A DNA stretch of 64,000 bases, from contig NZ_FNHV01000015.1 of assembly GCF_900103585.1 (NCBI RefSeq), positions 124,001 to 188,000 on the forward strand. Direction: 5' to 3'. The position numbers were made by a program, and so were the translations under genes. This DNA is from Streptomyces sp. cf386 (GTDB lineage: Bacteria; Actinomycetota; Actinomycetes; Streptomycetales; Streptomycetaceae). Position 1 is the stretch's first letter, and every line of letters begins with the position of its first letter. Below the pieces are notes generated by a model. It worked only from the letters and a program-made list of their open reading frames with translations, did no database searches and had not been told where the DNA came from. Shown here piece after piece: positions 1 through 8,370 of the stretch.

Positions 1-1010
1 TCCTGGAGGGACTCCAGCTTGCCGAGGTCGATGTCAGGGGACTCGAGCGAGTCGAACGGAGGCAGGCCCTCCACGGTGGTGGTGACGCCCGCGGCCAGCG
101 GGTACTCCTTCGTGGTGTCGGCGAAGTAGGTCTGCGCCTCCTTCGACAGCAGGTAGTCCACGGCCTTCTGGGCGGTCGCGCTCTGCCCGCTCTCCTTGAG
201 GATGCCCGCGCCGGCGACGTTGATCAGCGCGCCGGGGTCCTTGCCGGGCAGGAAGTGCAGCTTGGAGTTGACCTTGTCCTCGCCCTTCTCGGCGACCCGC
301 TCGTACCAGTAGTAGTGGTTGACCAGGCCCAGTTCGACCTCGCCGGCCTCGACGGCGTCCAGGGTGGCGAGGTTGTGGGCGTACGTCTTGGCGCCGTTCG
401 CCTTCAGGTCCTCCAGCCACTTGCGGGTGACGTCGTCGCCCTTGAGGACCCGCATGCCGGTGACGAAAGCCTGGAAGGAGGCGTTGGTGGGCGCGAAGCC
501 GACCTTGCCCTTCCACTCCGGCTCGACCACGTCGAAGACGCTGTCCGGCACCTCGGCCTCGGTGACCTTGTCCGGGTTGTAGGCGATCACGCGGACGCGC
601 CCTGAGAGACCCACCCAGTCACCCTCGGAGCCGCGGTACGCCGCGTCGACCTTGTCGAGGGTGGCCGTGGGCAGCTTCTGCAGCACGCCCTCCCGGGACA
701 GGGCGCCCAGCGCGCCGGCGTCCTGGGAGAAGAACAGCCCTGCCTTGGTGCGGTCGCCCTCCTCCAGGATCTGCGCGGCCAGTTCGGCACTTTCGCCGTA
801 ACGCACCTCGACCTTGGTGCCGACGGCCTTCTCCAGCTTGTCCAGGAGCGGCTTGACCAGCTTCTCGTTGCGGCCGGAGTAAATGACGAGGGAGGAGCCG
901 CCGCCCTCGCCCTCGGCGTCCTTGTCGTCGGAGCCGCACGCCGCGAGGGCGGGGAGCAGCAGAGCGGCCGCGACCAGCGCGGTCATCCGGCGAACCGAGG
1001 GGCGTCGCAT
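1..1010 (-). CDS. Iron(III) ABC transporter substrate-binding lipoprotein (C-terminus outside window)
   Basis: The reading frame is open from an ATG at 1010 to the window edge, giving about 336 codons. The first 25 residues form a lipoprotein signal with basic MRRPSVRR, a hydrophobic run and the lipobox LAAC followed by GSDD. The mature part begins LVIYSGRNEKLVKPLLDKLE and continues with a YGESAELA-type segment, as in the FbpA/FutA/SfuA class of ferric-iron-binding proteins. It should capture Fe3+ outside the membrane for an ABC permease, whose genes probably lie left of the window. An iron box sits about 115 bp upstream in the divergent spacer, so repression by DmdR/IdeR in high iron is likely. 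Related polyamine- or thiamine-binding proteins share the fold, but the iron box favours iron. Only the last residues appear to be missing. Confidence 0.87.
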   Translation of the reverse strand, partial: MRRPSVRRMTALVAAALLLPALAACGSDDKDAEGEGGGSSLVIYSGRNEKLVKPLLDKLEKAVGTKVEVRYGESAELAAQILEEGDRTKAGLFFSQDAGALGALSREGVLQKLPTATLDKVDAAYRGSEGDWVGLSGRVRVIAYNPDKVTEAEVPDSVFDVVEPEWKGKVGFAPTNASFQAFVTGMRVLKGDDVTRKWLEDLKANGAKTYAHNLATLDAVEAGEVELGLVNHYYWYERVAEKGEDKVNSKLHFLPGKDPGALINVAGAGILKESGQSATAQKAVDYLLSKEAQTYFADTTKEYPLAAGVTTTVEGLPPFDSLESPDIDLGKLESLQ

Positions 1011-1123
1011 GGTGTGTGCCTTCCTGCAGGGCTCGCCTTTACGCCGCCGGTCACGTCGTTGGAGAGCGAGGGACGAAGCGATCCTGTGGCTTTGCTGTGG
1101 CTTGATTATGACCATGCTATGAA

Positions 1124-1142
1124 TAAGGTAAAGCTTACCTAA
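1124..1142. promoter_or_regulatory. Iron box (DmdR/IdeR-type operator) between divergent genes
   Basis: The 19-mer TAAGGTAAAGCTTACCTAA is a near-palindrome that closely fits the actinobacterial IdeR/DmdR1 consensus TTAGGTTAGGCTCACCTAA. It lies between the ferric-binding lipoprotein (start 1010, minus) and the adenylation/acyltransferase gene (start 1157, plus), only 14 bp before the latter's GTG. It could therefore control both, and it should cover the promoter or transcript start of the plus-strand gene. Binding is inferred from sequence only. Confidence 0.82.
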
Positions 1143-1156
1143 TCGTCAAGGGTCAT

Positions 1157-3835
1157 GTGCTAACAGCGGACGTTGCCGCGGAAAGGGCGCGCCCCGTGAT
1201 CCACCTCTCCGGATCCCTCCCGGCACCTGCCGTCCCCCACTCACCCTCAGCACCGTGGCCGAAAACCGTGCCGTTCACGCGCGGACTCGCGGCGTACGGC
1301 GACCGCGTCGCGCTCATCACGCCGGACGAAGAGCTGTCCTATCGTCGGCTGGCCGACCGGGTCACCGCCACCGCCGAGCGCCTCGGGCCCGTACGGCGGC
1401 TGGTGCTACTGGCCGGGGGCAACCGCGCCGACGCGCTCGTCACATACTTGGCCGCCCTGTCCGCCGGTCACCCCGTCCTGCTCGTCCCCGGCGACAGCGA
1501 GAGCACGATCCGCTCGCTGACCGAGGCGTACGCCCCCGACGTCGTGGCCCGCCCGCACGCCGACGGGACATGGGCCCTCGACGAACGGCACCCCGAGAGC
1601 GCCCACACCCTCCACCCGGACCTCGCCCTGCTGCTGAGCACCTCCGGCTCGACCGGCTCGCCCAAACTGGTACGGCTCTCGCACGAGAACCTCCAAGCCA
1701 ACGCCGAGTCCATCGCCACCTATCTCGGCATCGACGAAACCGACCGCGCGGCCACCACGCTGCCCATGCACTACTGCTATGGCCTGTCCGTCATCCACAG
1801 TCACCTGCTGCGCGGCGCCGGCCTGATCCTCACCGAGCGGTCGGTGTCCGAGGCGGCCTTCTGGGAGGAGTTCCGCGCCGGGCGCGGCACGTCACTGGCG
1901 GGAGTGCCGTACACCTTCGACCTGCTCGACCGGGTCGGCTTCGAGCGGATGGAACTGCCACAGCTGCGCCGCGTCACCCAGGCCGGGGGCCGACTGGCGC
2001 CGGAACGCGTCGCCCGGTACGCCGAGTTGGGGCGCCGCTCGGGCTGGGAGCTGTTCGTGATGTACGGCCAGACCGAGGCCACGGCCCGCATGGCCTACCT
2101 CCCGCCGCAACTCGCCGCCGAACGCCCCGAGGCCGTCGGTGTGCCGATACCCGGCGGCTCCTTCCGGCTGCAGCCGGCCGACGGCCACAGCCCGGACGTG
2201 GGTGAACTGGTCTACTCGGGGCCGAACGTGATGCTCGGTTACGCCGAGAGCCCGGCCGACCTCGCCCTCGGCCGGACCGTGCAGGAACTGCACACCGGGG
2301 ACCTCGCCCGGCGCGCCTCCGACGGGCTCTATGAGATCGTGGGCCGCCGCAGCCGCTTCGCGAAGATCCTCGGACTGCGGATCGACCCGCAGCGCGTCGA
2401 GTCCCTGCTGGCGGAGCACGGGGTCACGGCGTACTGCGCGGGGGACGGCGAAGCGCTCGCGGTGGCCGCGCTCGGAAGCGCCGGTGAGCAGGCACGGATC
2501 CGGCGGCTGGTCGCGGAGGAGTGTGGGCTGCCGTCCCGTGCCATACGGGTCCGCGCTCTCGACCGACTCCCCCGCCTGGCCACGGGCAAGCCCAACTACG
2601 AGGCCGTACGAAGACTGACGCGCCCACCGGAGGAAGGGCCACCCGGCCCGGGTCAGGACCTCCGCCGTCTCTACGCGGAGATCCTCGACCACGGCGACGT
2701 CAGCGAGGACAGCAGCTTCGTCAGCCTGGGCGGTGACTCACTGTGCTACGTCGAGATGTCCCTGCGCCTGGAGGAGGCCCTGGGCCACCTGCCCACCGAC
2801 TGGCATACGAGGACGATCCGCGAGCTGCAAGCCATGGCGGCGCCCGCGGCGGAAGGGACGGTAGTGAAGGGCGGGCCGGAGCCGCGGCCCGCCCGGCCGA
2901 CCTCGGGACTCCGCAGAGCACTACACGCCTGGTCCAACCCTCAGTCCTGGCGGACCCGCCGCACTCTGGAGACCGGCATCGCCCTGCGCGCCGTCGGGAT
3001 CGTCCTCATCGTCGGCTCGCACGTCCAGGTCTTCGAGATCAAGGGCTTCGCCCACATCCTCATCTGCGTCGCCGGCTACAACTTCGCCCGCTTCCAACTG
3101 ACCTACGCCGCACGCCGCGAACGTGTCCGGCACATGTGGCGCAGCACCGCCCGCATCGCGGTACCGAGCATGGTGTGGATCACCGGCGCGGTGCTCCTGA
3201 CCGACTTCTACGACCCGGCCAACGCCGTACTGCTCAACAGCGTGCTCGACCAGGGCAACGACCGCTTCGACTGGGCCTACTGGTTCGTGGAGGCCCTGGT
3301 CTACTTCCTCGTCGTCCTCGCCGCCCTCATGGCCGTACCGCTGCTGGATCGGCTGGAACGGCGGTTCGCCTTCGGCGTGCCGCTGGTGCTCATGATCGTC
3401 GGCCTGGTGGGCCGCTACGACCTACTGGGCCTGGCATCCACCCGCCCCCAACTGAGCCCCACAGTCGTCTTCTGGCTGTTCGCACTCGGGTGGGCGGCCG
3501 CGCGGGCCTGCACCGTGCGGCAGCGGGCGCTGCTGACAGCGATGTTGCTGCTCACCTTGCCCGGCCTGTTCCAGGACCAGCCCCTGCGCACGACCATCGT
3601 GCTCGTCGGATTGGGGCTACTGATCTGGATACCAACCCTGCCCAGCCTCGGCCCGCTCAACACGCTCGCCGGCGTCCTGGCAAGCAGTTCCCTCTACATC
3701 TACCTGACGCACTACCAGGTCTACCCCTATCTCCAGGAGGACTTCCCTCTCACCGCCCTGTTCGCCTCTCTCCTGGTCGGCGTCGGCTACGCGGCGGTCG
3801 TGACCCGGGCAACGCGGACGGTCCGGTGGCTGTGA
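1157..3835 (+). CDS. Three-domain adenylation, carrier and membrane acyltransferase protein
   Basis: This 892-aa protein starts at GTG with AGGG eight bases upstream. Residues about 35-490 form an ANL adenylation domain: P-loop STSGSTGSPK (161-170), YGQTEA (303-308), HTGDL (379-383), and the A10 lysine in LATGKPNY (K478). Residues 500-560 are a carrier domain with GGDSL, so S528 should take phosphopantetheine. From about 605 to the end is a multi-pass acyltransferase-3 (OafA-like) domain beginning RAVGIVLIVGSH. The protein should activate an acyl or amino acid, load it on its own carrier and hand it to a membrane acyltransferase. Substrate and acceptor are unknown. No condensation domain is present, so it is not a normal NRPS module. 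The iron box just upstream ties it to iron starvation, perhaps modification of a siderophore or envelope molecule. That role is inference. Confidence 0.85.
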   Translation: MLTADVAAERARPVIHLSGSLPAPAVPHSPSAPWPKTVPFTRGLAAYGDRVALITPDEELSYRRLADRVTATAERLGPVRRLVLLAGGNRADALVTYLAALSAGHPVLLVPGDSESTIRSLTEAYAPDVVARPHADGTWALDERHPESAHTLHPDLALLLSTSGSTGSPKLVRLSHENLQANAESIATYLGIDETDRAATTLPMHYCYGLSVIHSHLLRGAGLILTERSVSEAAFWEEFRAGRGTSLAGVPYTFDLLDRVGFERMELPQLRRVTQAGGRLAPERVARYAELGRRSGWELFVMYGQTEATARMAYLPPQLAAERPEAVGVPIPGGSFRLQPADGHSPDVGELVYSGPNVMLGYAESPADLALGRTVQELHTGDLARRASDGLYEIVGRRSRFAKILGLRIDPQRVESLLAEHGVTAYCAGDGEALAVAALGSAGEQARIRRLVAEECGLPSRAIRVRALDRLPRLATGKPNYEAVRRLTRPPEEGPPGPGQDLRRLYAEILDHGDVSEDSSFVSLGGDSLCYVEMSLRLEEALGHLPTDWHTRTIRELQAMAAPAAEGTVVKGGPEPRPARPTSGLRRALHAWSNPQSWRTRRTLETGIALRAVGIVLIVGSHVQVFEIKGFAHILICVAGYNFARFQLTYAARRERVRHMWRSTARIAVPSMVWITGAVLLTDFYDPANAVLLNSVLDQGNDRFDWAYWFVEALVYFLVVLAALMAVPLLDRLERRFAFGVPLVLMIVGLVGRYDLLGLASTRPQLSPTVVFWLFALGWAAARACTVRQRALLTAMLLLTLPGLFQDQPLRTTIVLVGLGLLIWIPTLPSLGPLNTLAGVLASSSLYIYLTHYQVYPYLQEDFPLTALFASLLVGVGYAAVVTRATRTVRWL

Positions 3836-3966
3836 CCGCGACCCTCCGACGCGTCGTGCAGCATACGCGGTGCCAGTCATGATGCGGTGTCGCTAGGTGT
3901 ATGAGGGCTCGACGTTGGTGACGCTCTCGCGGAGGCGTGCTGCTGGCGGCTTTTCCGGCGGCAGCA

Positions 3967-4608
3967 CTATGCACAAGCCGCCCCTCGATTGATGATGACG
4001 ACGCGGTCCACCAGCTGCTGCATCTCGGACAGGATGCGGCTGGAGACCCGGACGGTGCGCCCGTCGGCAGCCAGCCCTCGCAGGAACTGCCGCAGCCAGG
4101 CGATCCCTTCCGGATCAAGGCCGTTGGCCGGCTCGTCCAGGATCAGCACTCCTGGATCACCGGGCAACGCCGCCGCGAGGGCAAAGCGCTGACGCATACC
4201 GAGCGAGTAACCGCCCGCGCGGCGCCGCGCCGCCTCGGCGAGCCCGACAGCCTCGAGAACGTCGTCGGCCCTCCGCCGCGCGAAGCCTCCCACCGTGCAC
4301 AGGATCTTGAGGTGATCGCGGCCGCTGCGGGCGGGGGGGAACCCGGTGGCCTCCAGTGCCGCCCCGACCACCCGGCCGGGAGCGGGCAGCTCCGAATAGG
4401 GCACACCACCGATCGTCGCCTGCCCGGCGTCCGGAGTGACCAGGCCGAGCACCATGCGCAACGTGGTGGTCTTTCCAGCACCGTTCGGGCCAAGGAAGCC
4501 CGTGACGGAGCCCGCCTCGACGGTGAAGCCGAGCTCGTCCACCGCCCGCACCCGGCCGAACGTCTTGACCAGCCCCCGGACTTCGACCCGTCCGGCGCTC
4601 GCGGTCAC
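3967..4608 (-). CDS. ABC transporter ATP-binding protein, C-terminally truncated
   Basis: The protein is 213 aa from a GTG at 4608 that overlaps the methyltransferase stop as GTGA. Walker A GPNGAGKTTT, the signature SLGMRQRF and Walker B VLILDEPANGLDPEG are intact. It belongs to the drug/lantibiotic-exporter class of ABC-2 ATPases. Family members usually run to about 300 aa, with a tail after the IINRG strand; here the frame ends a few residues later at INRGAACA. The C-terminal region is therefore missing, and no permease gene follows in the next 130 bp. With the damaged neighbours upstream, this looks like a decaying exporter locus. It may still fold, but has no visible partner. Confidence 0.78.
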   Translation of the reverse strand: MTASAGRVEVRGLVKTFGRVRAVDELGFTVEAGSVTGFLGPNGAGKTTTLRMVLGLVTPDAGQATIGGVPYSELPAPGRVVGAALEATGFPPARSGRDHLKILCTVGGFARRRADDVLEAVGLAEAARRRAGGYSLGMRQRFALAAALPGDPGVLILDEPANGLDPEGIAWLRQFLRGLAADGRTVRVSSRILSEMQQLVDRVVIINRGAACA

Positions 4609-5228
4609 GACGCCGCCCGCCGGGCCGAGCCGAGGATATGCGTGGCGGCAGGTAGGGGGATCTTGGTCGCGGGGAAGGCGAACCGGTCCAGTTCGGTGAT
4701 GGTGAACCCGGCCCTGGTGATGGCCGCGGCGGTGTCGCGTCCCGTGTGGCAGCCACCGCAGAGCAAGGGCCACACGGTGGCGTCCACGAGACGCTGAACC
4801 CGCCGCATCGCGCGTGAGTCGGCACGTACGTGCTCGAAGAAGCGCAGCTGACCACCCGGCCGCAGAACGCGGCGTGCTTCGGCGAGCGCGGCATCCGGAT
4901 CTGCGACCGAGCACAGCAGCATGGACATCACCACAGCATCCACCGAGCCGTCAGGAGCGGGGAGTTGCCCGGCGTGCCCGTCGACGACGTCCACGCGTGC
5001 ACTGCGCGAGGGCAAAGCCGACGCCGCCGAGCGCAGGCGCGGTTCGGGCTCGACAGCGATCAGCCGGGTGACCTCGGCCGGGTAGTACGGAAAGTTCAGG
5101 CCGTTACCCGCGCCGACTTCGAGTACCTCACCGCTCAGCCCGGCCAGCAGCCTCGTACGGTGCTCGTCGATATGGCCGAGCGCGGCTTGACCCTCGCGCG
5201 CGCCGGAGTGCTGTGGGGCCTGTTCCAC
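4605..5228 (-). CDS. Class I SAM-dependent methyltransferase, N-terminally truncated
   Basis: Motif I EVLEVGAGNG, the VEPEPRLR acidic loop and the post-motif segment RRVLRPGGQLRFFEHVRADS identify a class I (UbiE/ArsM-like) methyltransferase. Its C-terminus is normal and its stop overlaps the ABC ATPase start. Family-like sequence begins only near DEHRTRLLAGLSG (about 5170). The upstream codons are simply antisense to the MarR remnant, so the usual 20-30 N-terminal residues are missing. GTG at 5228 is the best available start but has no clear ribosome site; the frame stays open to 5342. The gene meets the MarR remnant head to head at about 5170, as if one deletion removed both 5-prime ends and their promoters. 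Confidence 0.62.
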   Translation of the reverse strand: MEQAPQHSGAREGQAALGHIDEHRTRLLAGLSGEVLEVGAGNGLNFPYYPAEVTRLIAVEPEPRLRSAASALPSRSARVDVVDGHAGQLPAPDGSVDAVVMSMLLCSVADPDAALAEARRVLRPGGQLRFFEHVRADSRAMRRVQRLVDATVWPLLCGGCHTGRDTAAAITRAGFTITELDRFAFPATKIPLPAATHILGSARRAAS

Positions 5229-5541
5229 GACGGCCCGATTACGCAGCGCGCCTTGGCCGCATCGCGCGCCGTCACGCCCCGCAACATCACCGGTCTCCTG
5301 GACGCGCTTCAGGAGGAGGGCCTCGTCGCCCGGGATGCGCATCCCACCGACCGGCGCGCGACCTTGGTCTCCCTCACCCGCAAGGGCCGGGAGTTCACCT
5401 CCGGCCTACGCGGGGGGGCGCGACGAACTGGCCGCTCTGCTGTTCGGGGACCTGTCCGGAGAACAGCTCGAAACTTTCGCCTACACACTGAACCTCGCCA
5501 TCGAACGCCTCAAGGACATCGACCCCACCACACACGCGTGA
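5172..5541 (+). pseudogene. MarR-family regulator remnant, truncated and frameshifted
   Basis: From MAERGLTLARAGVLWGLF through ITQRALAASRAVTPRNITGL and DAHPTDRRATLVSLTRKG, one frame gives a clear MarR winged helix. The frame is lost at a run of seven G (5412-5418). The next frame continues with GRDELAALLFGDLSGEQLE to ERLKDIDPTTHA and a stop at 5541, which is the normal C-terminal dimerisation helix. About 30-40 N-terminal residues are absent at the junction with the methyltransferase. The gene is therefore broken twice. The G-run shift alone could be a sequencing slip, but the missing N-terminus could not. Confidence 0.72.
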
Positions 5542-5828
5542 CCTGCAGCCCGCGCATCGAGGGTGAGCCGCTCTGCGGTGTTGTCGATCGAAGCGGGGCC
5601 CGCGATGGTCGCCAGCCTGGGTCGAGTCCGTTGCGACGGAGTCGATCCGTGCCGGCCAGGAGCATTGCACTGGCGTGGCGCCACCCAGGTTCGAAGCGCT
5701 GGATCACTGCGAGGAAAAGGCATCGCCCCTGAGACAGAGAAAGCCGTGGCCGCGGTGAGACAAACCAAAAGGCCGCAGGTTACCGGCAGCAGGGGGGTGC
5801 CGCTCGAGCTGAGATCCCACACATCCAA

Positions 5829-5890
5829 TCGAGTCGTTTGACAACGAACCCAGTCGTTTCGGCTTCTTTGACAGTGAACCTAGTCGTATG
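5829..5890. repeat. Short direct repeats, possible insertion-sequence end relic
   Basis: Three imperfect copies of an AGTCGTTT/AGTCGTAT motif lie in about 60 bp, interleaved with two copies of TTTGACA(A/G)(C/T)GAACC. The stretch from 5542 to 5959 holds no credible gene. Such repeats can be the worn end of a mobile element beside the damaged genes upstream, but no transposase is present and no paired end was found. Confidence 0.3.
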
Positions 5891-5959
5891 GGGTGAGCGA
5901 TCCAGCAGCCGTCAATGAGACGGGGGTTGCTGGTGATGGGCCGGTGTTCCGAGTCTGCG

Positions 5960-6943
5960 CTACTGGGGGAGGGTGACCAGGATGCGACCGTGGACACCGC
6001 CGGTGTCGACGTGGTCGTGGGCCTTGGCGATTTCGTCCAGCGGGTAGCGGTCGCGGACGTCGACGGTGAGGGCGCCGACGGCGGCTGCGGAGGTGAGGTC
6101 TCGGGCGGCCTGGCGCTTGGCCTCGGCAGGGAAGTCGTCGCTGCCGAGCAGCCGCAGGGTGACGTTGTTGAACAGCAGGGGCCAGAAAGGGATCTCGGTA
6201 CGGTCCGCGCGTGTGGCGTAGGCGGCGACGACGGCCTCGTTGGCGGCGATGGCGTTGTCGAGGTCGGCGTTGTCGGACAGCGCGACCTCGATGATCCGGT
6301 CGACGCCCCGCGGCGCGTACGAGCGGATGGCCGCGGCGGGGTCGCCGGTGTCCAGGGCGACGGCGTGGGAGACGACGGCCGGGTCGACGTGGTCGAGGTC
6401 GGCGGTTCGGCGGACGGTGGCAATCACGGTCGCGCCGGCCCAGTGGGCGAGCTGGGCGGCCAGGGAGCCGACGCCGCCAAGGACTCCGTGAACCAGGACC
6501 AGTCGGCCGTCGACCGGGCCGTCGGTGAAGACGGTGCGGTGGGCGGTGATGCCGGGGATGCCGAGGCTCGCGCCCAGCTCGTCACTCAGGTGGCCGGGCA
6601 GGGGTGCGGCTTGGTGGTCCGGTACGACGGTGTACTGGGCGGCGGTGCCGATGGGGCGGTAGGACTGGGCGCCGTACACCCAGACCCGTTGTCCGACGCG
6701 GCGGGCGTCGACTCCGGCGCCCACGGCGTCGATGACTCCGGCGCCGTCGCTGTGCGGGATCACCCGCGGGAAGGGCATGGACGAGCCGAGCCAGCCCCGC
6801 CGCTTCTTGGTGTCGCCGGGGTTGACGCCCGAGACGCGGACGCGGACGCGGACCTCGCCGGGACCGGGGAGGGGATCAGGGAGTTCGCCGACGTGCAGGA
6901 CATCGGCGGCGGGACCCTGGTCGTCGTACCAGGAAGCAAGCAT
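5960..6943 (-). CDS. Zinc-independent NADPH:quinone oxidoreductase (MDR superfamily)
   Basis: This 327-aa medium-chain dehydrogenase/reductase starts MLASWYDDQGPAADVLHVGE. It has a GroES-like N-terminal half (VSGVNPGDTKKRRG, VIPHSDGAGVIDAVG) and a Rossmann half with VLVHGVLGGVGSLAAQLA. The structural-zinc cysteine cluster and catalytic zinc ligands of alcohol dehydrogenases are absent, so it fits the QorA/zeta-crystallin group that reduces quinones or enones with NADPH. It lies downstream of and co-directional with a padR gene (20 bp gap), a common arrangement for electrophile-responsive oxidoreductases. Substrate is not predictable. Confidence 0.86.
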   Translation of the reverse strand: MLASWYDDQGPAADVLHVGELPDPLPGPGEVRVRVRVSGVNPGDTKKRRGWLGSSMPFPRVIPHSDGAGVIDAVGAGVDARRVGQRVWVYGAQSYRPIGTAAQYTVVPDHQAAPLPGHLSDELGASLGIPGITAHRTVFTDGPVDGRLVLVHGVLGGVGSLAAQLAHWAGATVIATVRRTADLDHVDPAVVSHAVALDTGDPAAAIRSYAPRGVDRIIEVALSDNADLDNAIAANEAVVAAYATRADRTEIPFWPLLFNNVTLRLLGSDDFPAEAKRQAARDLTSAAAVGALTVDVRDRYPLDEIAKAHDHVDTGGVHGRILVTLPQ

Positions 6944-6963
6944 CGAGGTTCCTCCGTGGGCGG

Positions 6964-7542
6964 TCAGTTCGCGGGAGCAGCGGGCGCATGTGGTTCGCTC
7001 TCGGTGCGTGTGGTGTGGAATGCGGGCGGTTTCTCGCCGAGGGTCTCGCGCAGCCAGGTCCGTTCGGCGCGGCTGGTGGCGCGGGCGGTGAGCAGCATGC
7101 CGCGCCGGTAGGGGTCGGCGATCTCCTCGGCACGCAGGGGCCGCTCGTTGTCGTAGAAGAAGCTCGCCGGTTCTTCCAGGAACTCCAGCCGTCTGCGCAG
7201 CACCGCGTGCTGTTCGGCCACGTCGGGCAGGTGGGAGAGGAATGCCAGGACGATGTAGAACCGGGTGAAGTCGGTGATCTCGTGGTCGGCGGGCTTGCGT
7301 AGGCGCTGGAGCATGTCGGCCCGGCCGGCCGCGGTCAGGCTGAGCACGTACCGGGCCGCCCCCGCGGCCGGGTCTGCGCGCCGCTCGATCAAGCCCGCCC
7401 TGGTCAGACGATTGATCGCCGGATACAGGCTGCCGTCACTGACCGGCCGCGTGTAGCCGGTCAGCTGTGAGACGCGGCGGCGCAGCTCGTGTCCAGGCAG
7501 GGGTCCCTCGGCCAGGAAGCCGAGTATCGCGAGTTCCAGCAT
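6964..7542 (-). CDS. PadR-family transcriptional regulator
   Basis: The 192-aa protein starts at ATG 7542 (MLELAILGFLAEGPLPGHEL). It has the PadR winged helix, with DGSLYPAINRLTRAGLIER as recognition helix and wing. The C-terminal half is a helical Vir/PadR-C dimerisation arm. The frame is open to 7725, but upstream codons read through the palindromic operator and do not resemble the family, so the internal ATG was chosen. It probably represses itself with the downstream quinone reductase, and also the divergent SnoaL-like gene, through the palindrome 20 bp upstream. The ligand is unknown. Confidence 0.88.
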   Translation of the reverse strand: MLELAILGFLAEGPLPGHELRRRVSQLTGYTRPVSDGSLYPAINRLTRAGLIERRADPAAGAARYVLSLTAAGRADMLQRLRKPADHEITDFTRFYIVLAFLSHLPDVAEQHAVLRRRLEFLEEPASFFYDNERPLRAEEIADPYRRGMLLTARATSRAERTWLRETLGEKPPAFHTTRTESEPHAPAAPAN

Positions 7543-7562
7543 GAGTCCATCTTCGCACGCGA

Positions 7563-7594
7563 ACATCGAATCGATGTGGACATCGATTCGATGT
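7563..7594. promoter_or_regulatory. 32-bp palindromic operator between padR and the SnoaL-like gene
   Basis: ACATCGAATCGATGT (7563-7577) is followed by GG and its exact reverse complement (7580-7594). Each 15-bp arm contains its own inner near-palindrome, so two dimers could bind side by side. It is centred in the 97-bp spacer between the divergent starts at 7542 and 7640, the expected position for a PadR operator controlling both directions. Confidence 0.75.
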
Positions 7595-7639
7595 AAGCTG
7601 CCCGGTATCCACCCACCGTCTTGGGAGAGGCACAGCAAG

Positions 7640-8059
7640 ATGCCGCCACTGTCCAGCGAGTCAGTGATGAACCGCTTCGTGGAGTTCATCAACACGGGCG
7701 ACGAGGGTCTCGCTCGCGAGGTCATTTCTCCGGACGCGGTGTTCCACGCGCCGAGTCACCCGGAACCACTGCGGGGGCCCGATGGGTACATGGAAGTCCT
7801 TGGGATGATGCGCAGCGCCTTCCCGGACGTCCAGTGGACGCTGGAGGAGACGGTCACCGAAGGCGACACGGTCGCCGCGCGGTTCACCATGCGGGGAACC
7901 CACGACGGTGAATTCTTCGGGATCCCGGCGAGCGGCAACAAGATCTCGGTGCAGGCCATGAACTTCTACTACCTGGCCGACGGCCGGATTGTCGGCGAAC
8001 GCGGCCAGCCCGACCTCCTCGGGGTGATGCAGCAGATCGGTGCCGTACCGGCGCCGTGA
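7640..8059 (+). CDS. SnoaL-like/NTF2-fold polyketide cyclase-type protein
   Basis: The 139-aa protein starts at ATG 7640 with GGGAGAGG about 10 bases upstream. It has the hallmark pattern of ester-cyclase/SnoaL-like proteins: VMNRFVEFINTGD, a proline-rich LRGPDGYMEVLGMMRSAFPD helix, GDTVAARFTMRGTHDGEF, and a final YYLADGRIVGERGQPD strand. Many relatives are not polyketide cyclases but uncharacterised small-molecule-binding or detoxifying proteins. Divergent placement from padR and a quinone reductase suggests a shared stress or xenobiotic regulon. Confidence 0.83.
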   Translation: MPPLSSESVMNRFVEFINTGDEGLAREVISPDAVFHAPSHPEPLRGPDGYMEVLGMMRSAFPDVQWTLEETVTEGDTVAARFTMRGTHDGEFFGIPASGNKISVQAMNFYYLADGRIVGERGQPDLLGVMQQIGAVPAP

Positions 8060-8279
8060 ACCTCGTTGTGCCGCGTGAGCCTGCTATCGCGCGGAACTAC
8101 CGCTGCCGGGAGGTACGTCGCCGCGGCAGAGGGGGAAGGCTCACACCGGGGCGCGGGCGGCCGACGCGGGTTCACTGCAAGAGGTTGGTCTTCCACATGA
8201 CGTTCCTTGCCATCCAACCCAGTCGGCGCAGGCGGCCAGGGGGGCCGGGCCGAAGGAAGCGTCACGCGACTGCGTTGAC

Positions 8280-8329
8280 AGCGAAGTTAGTCCGCGCAGG
8301 TCAGCGACTTCGGCCCGACTAACTTCGCT
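8280..8329. repeat. 13-bp perfect inverted repeat
   Basis: AGCGAAGTTAGTC (8280-8292) and its exact reverse complement (8317-8329) flank a 24-bp loop, in the 440-bp spacer 8060-8503 that contains no credible gene. There is no T-run after it, so a terminator is doubtful. An operator or element end is possible. Confidence 0.5.
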
Positions 8330-8370
8330 GGCAAAGGACAAACTTGTCCGCGTCATCCCATCGAGGCTCA

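Noticed and set aside
1157..3835. NRPS biosynthetic gene cluster
   Set aside because: There is no condensation or thioesterase domain, and the next genes are degraded and unrelated.
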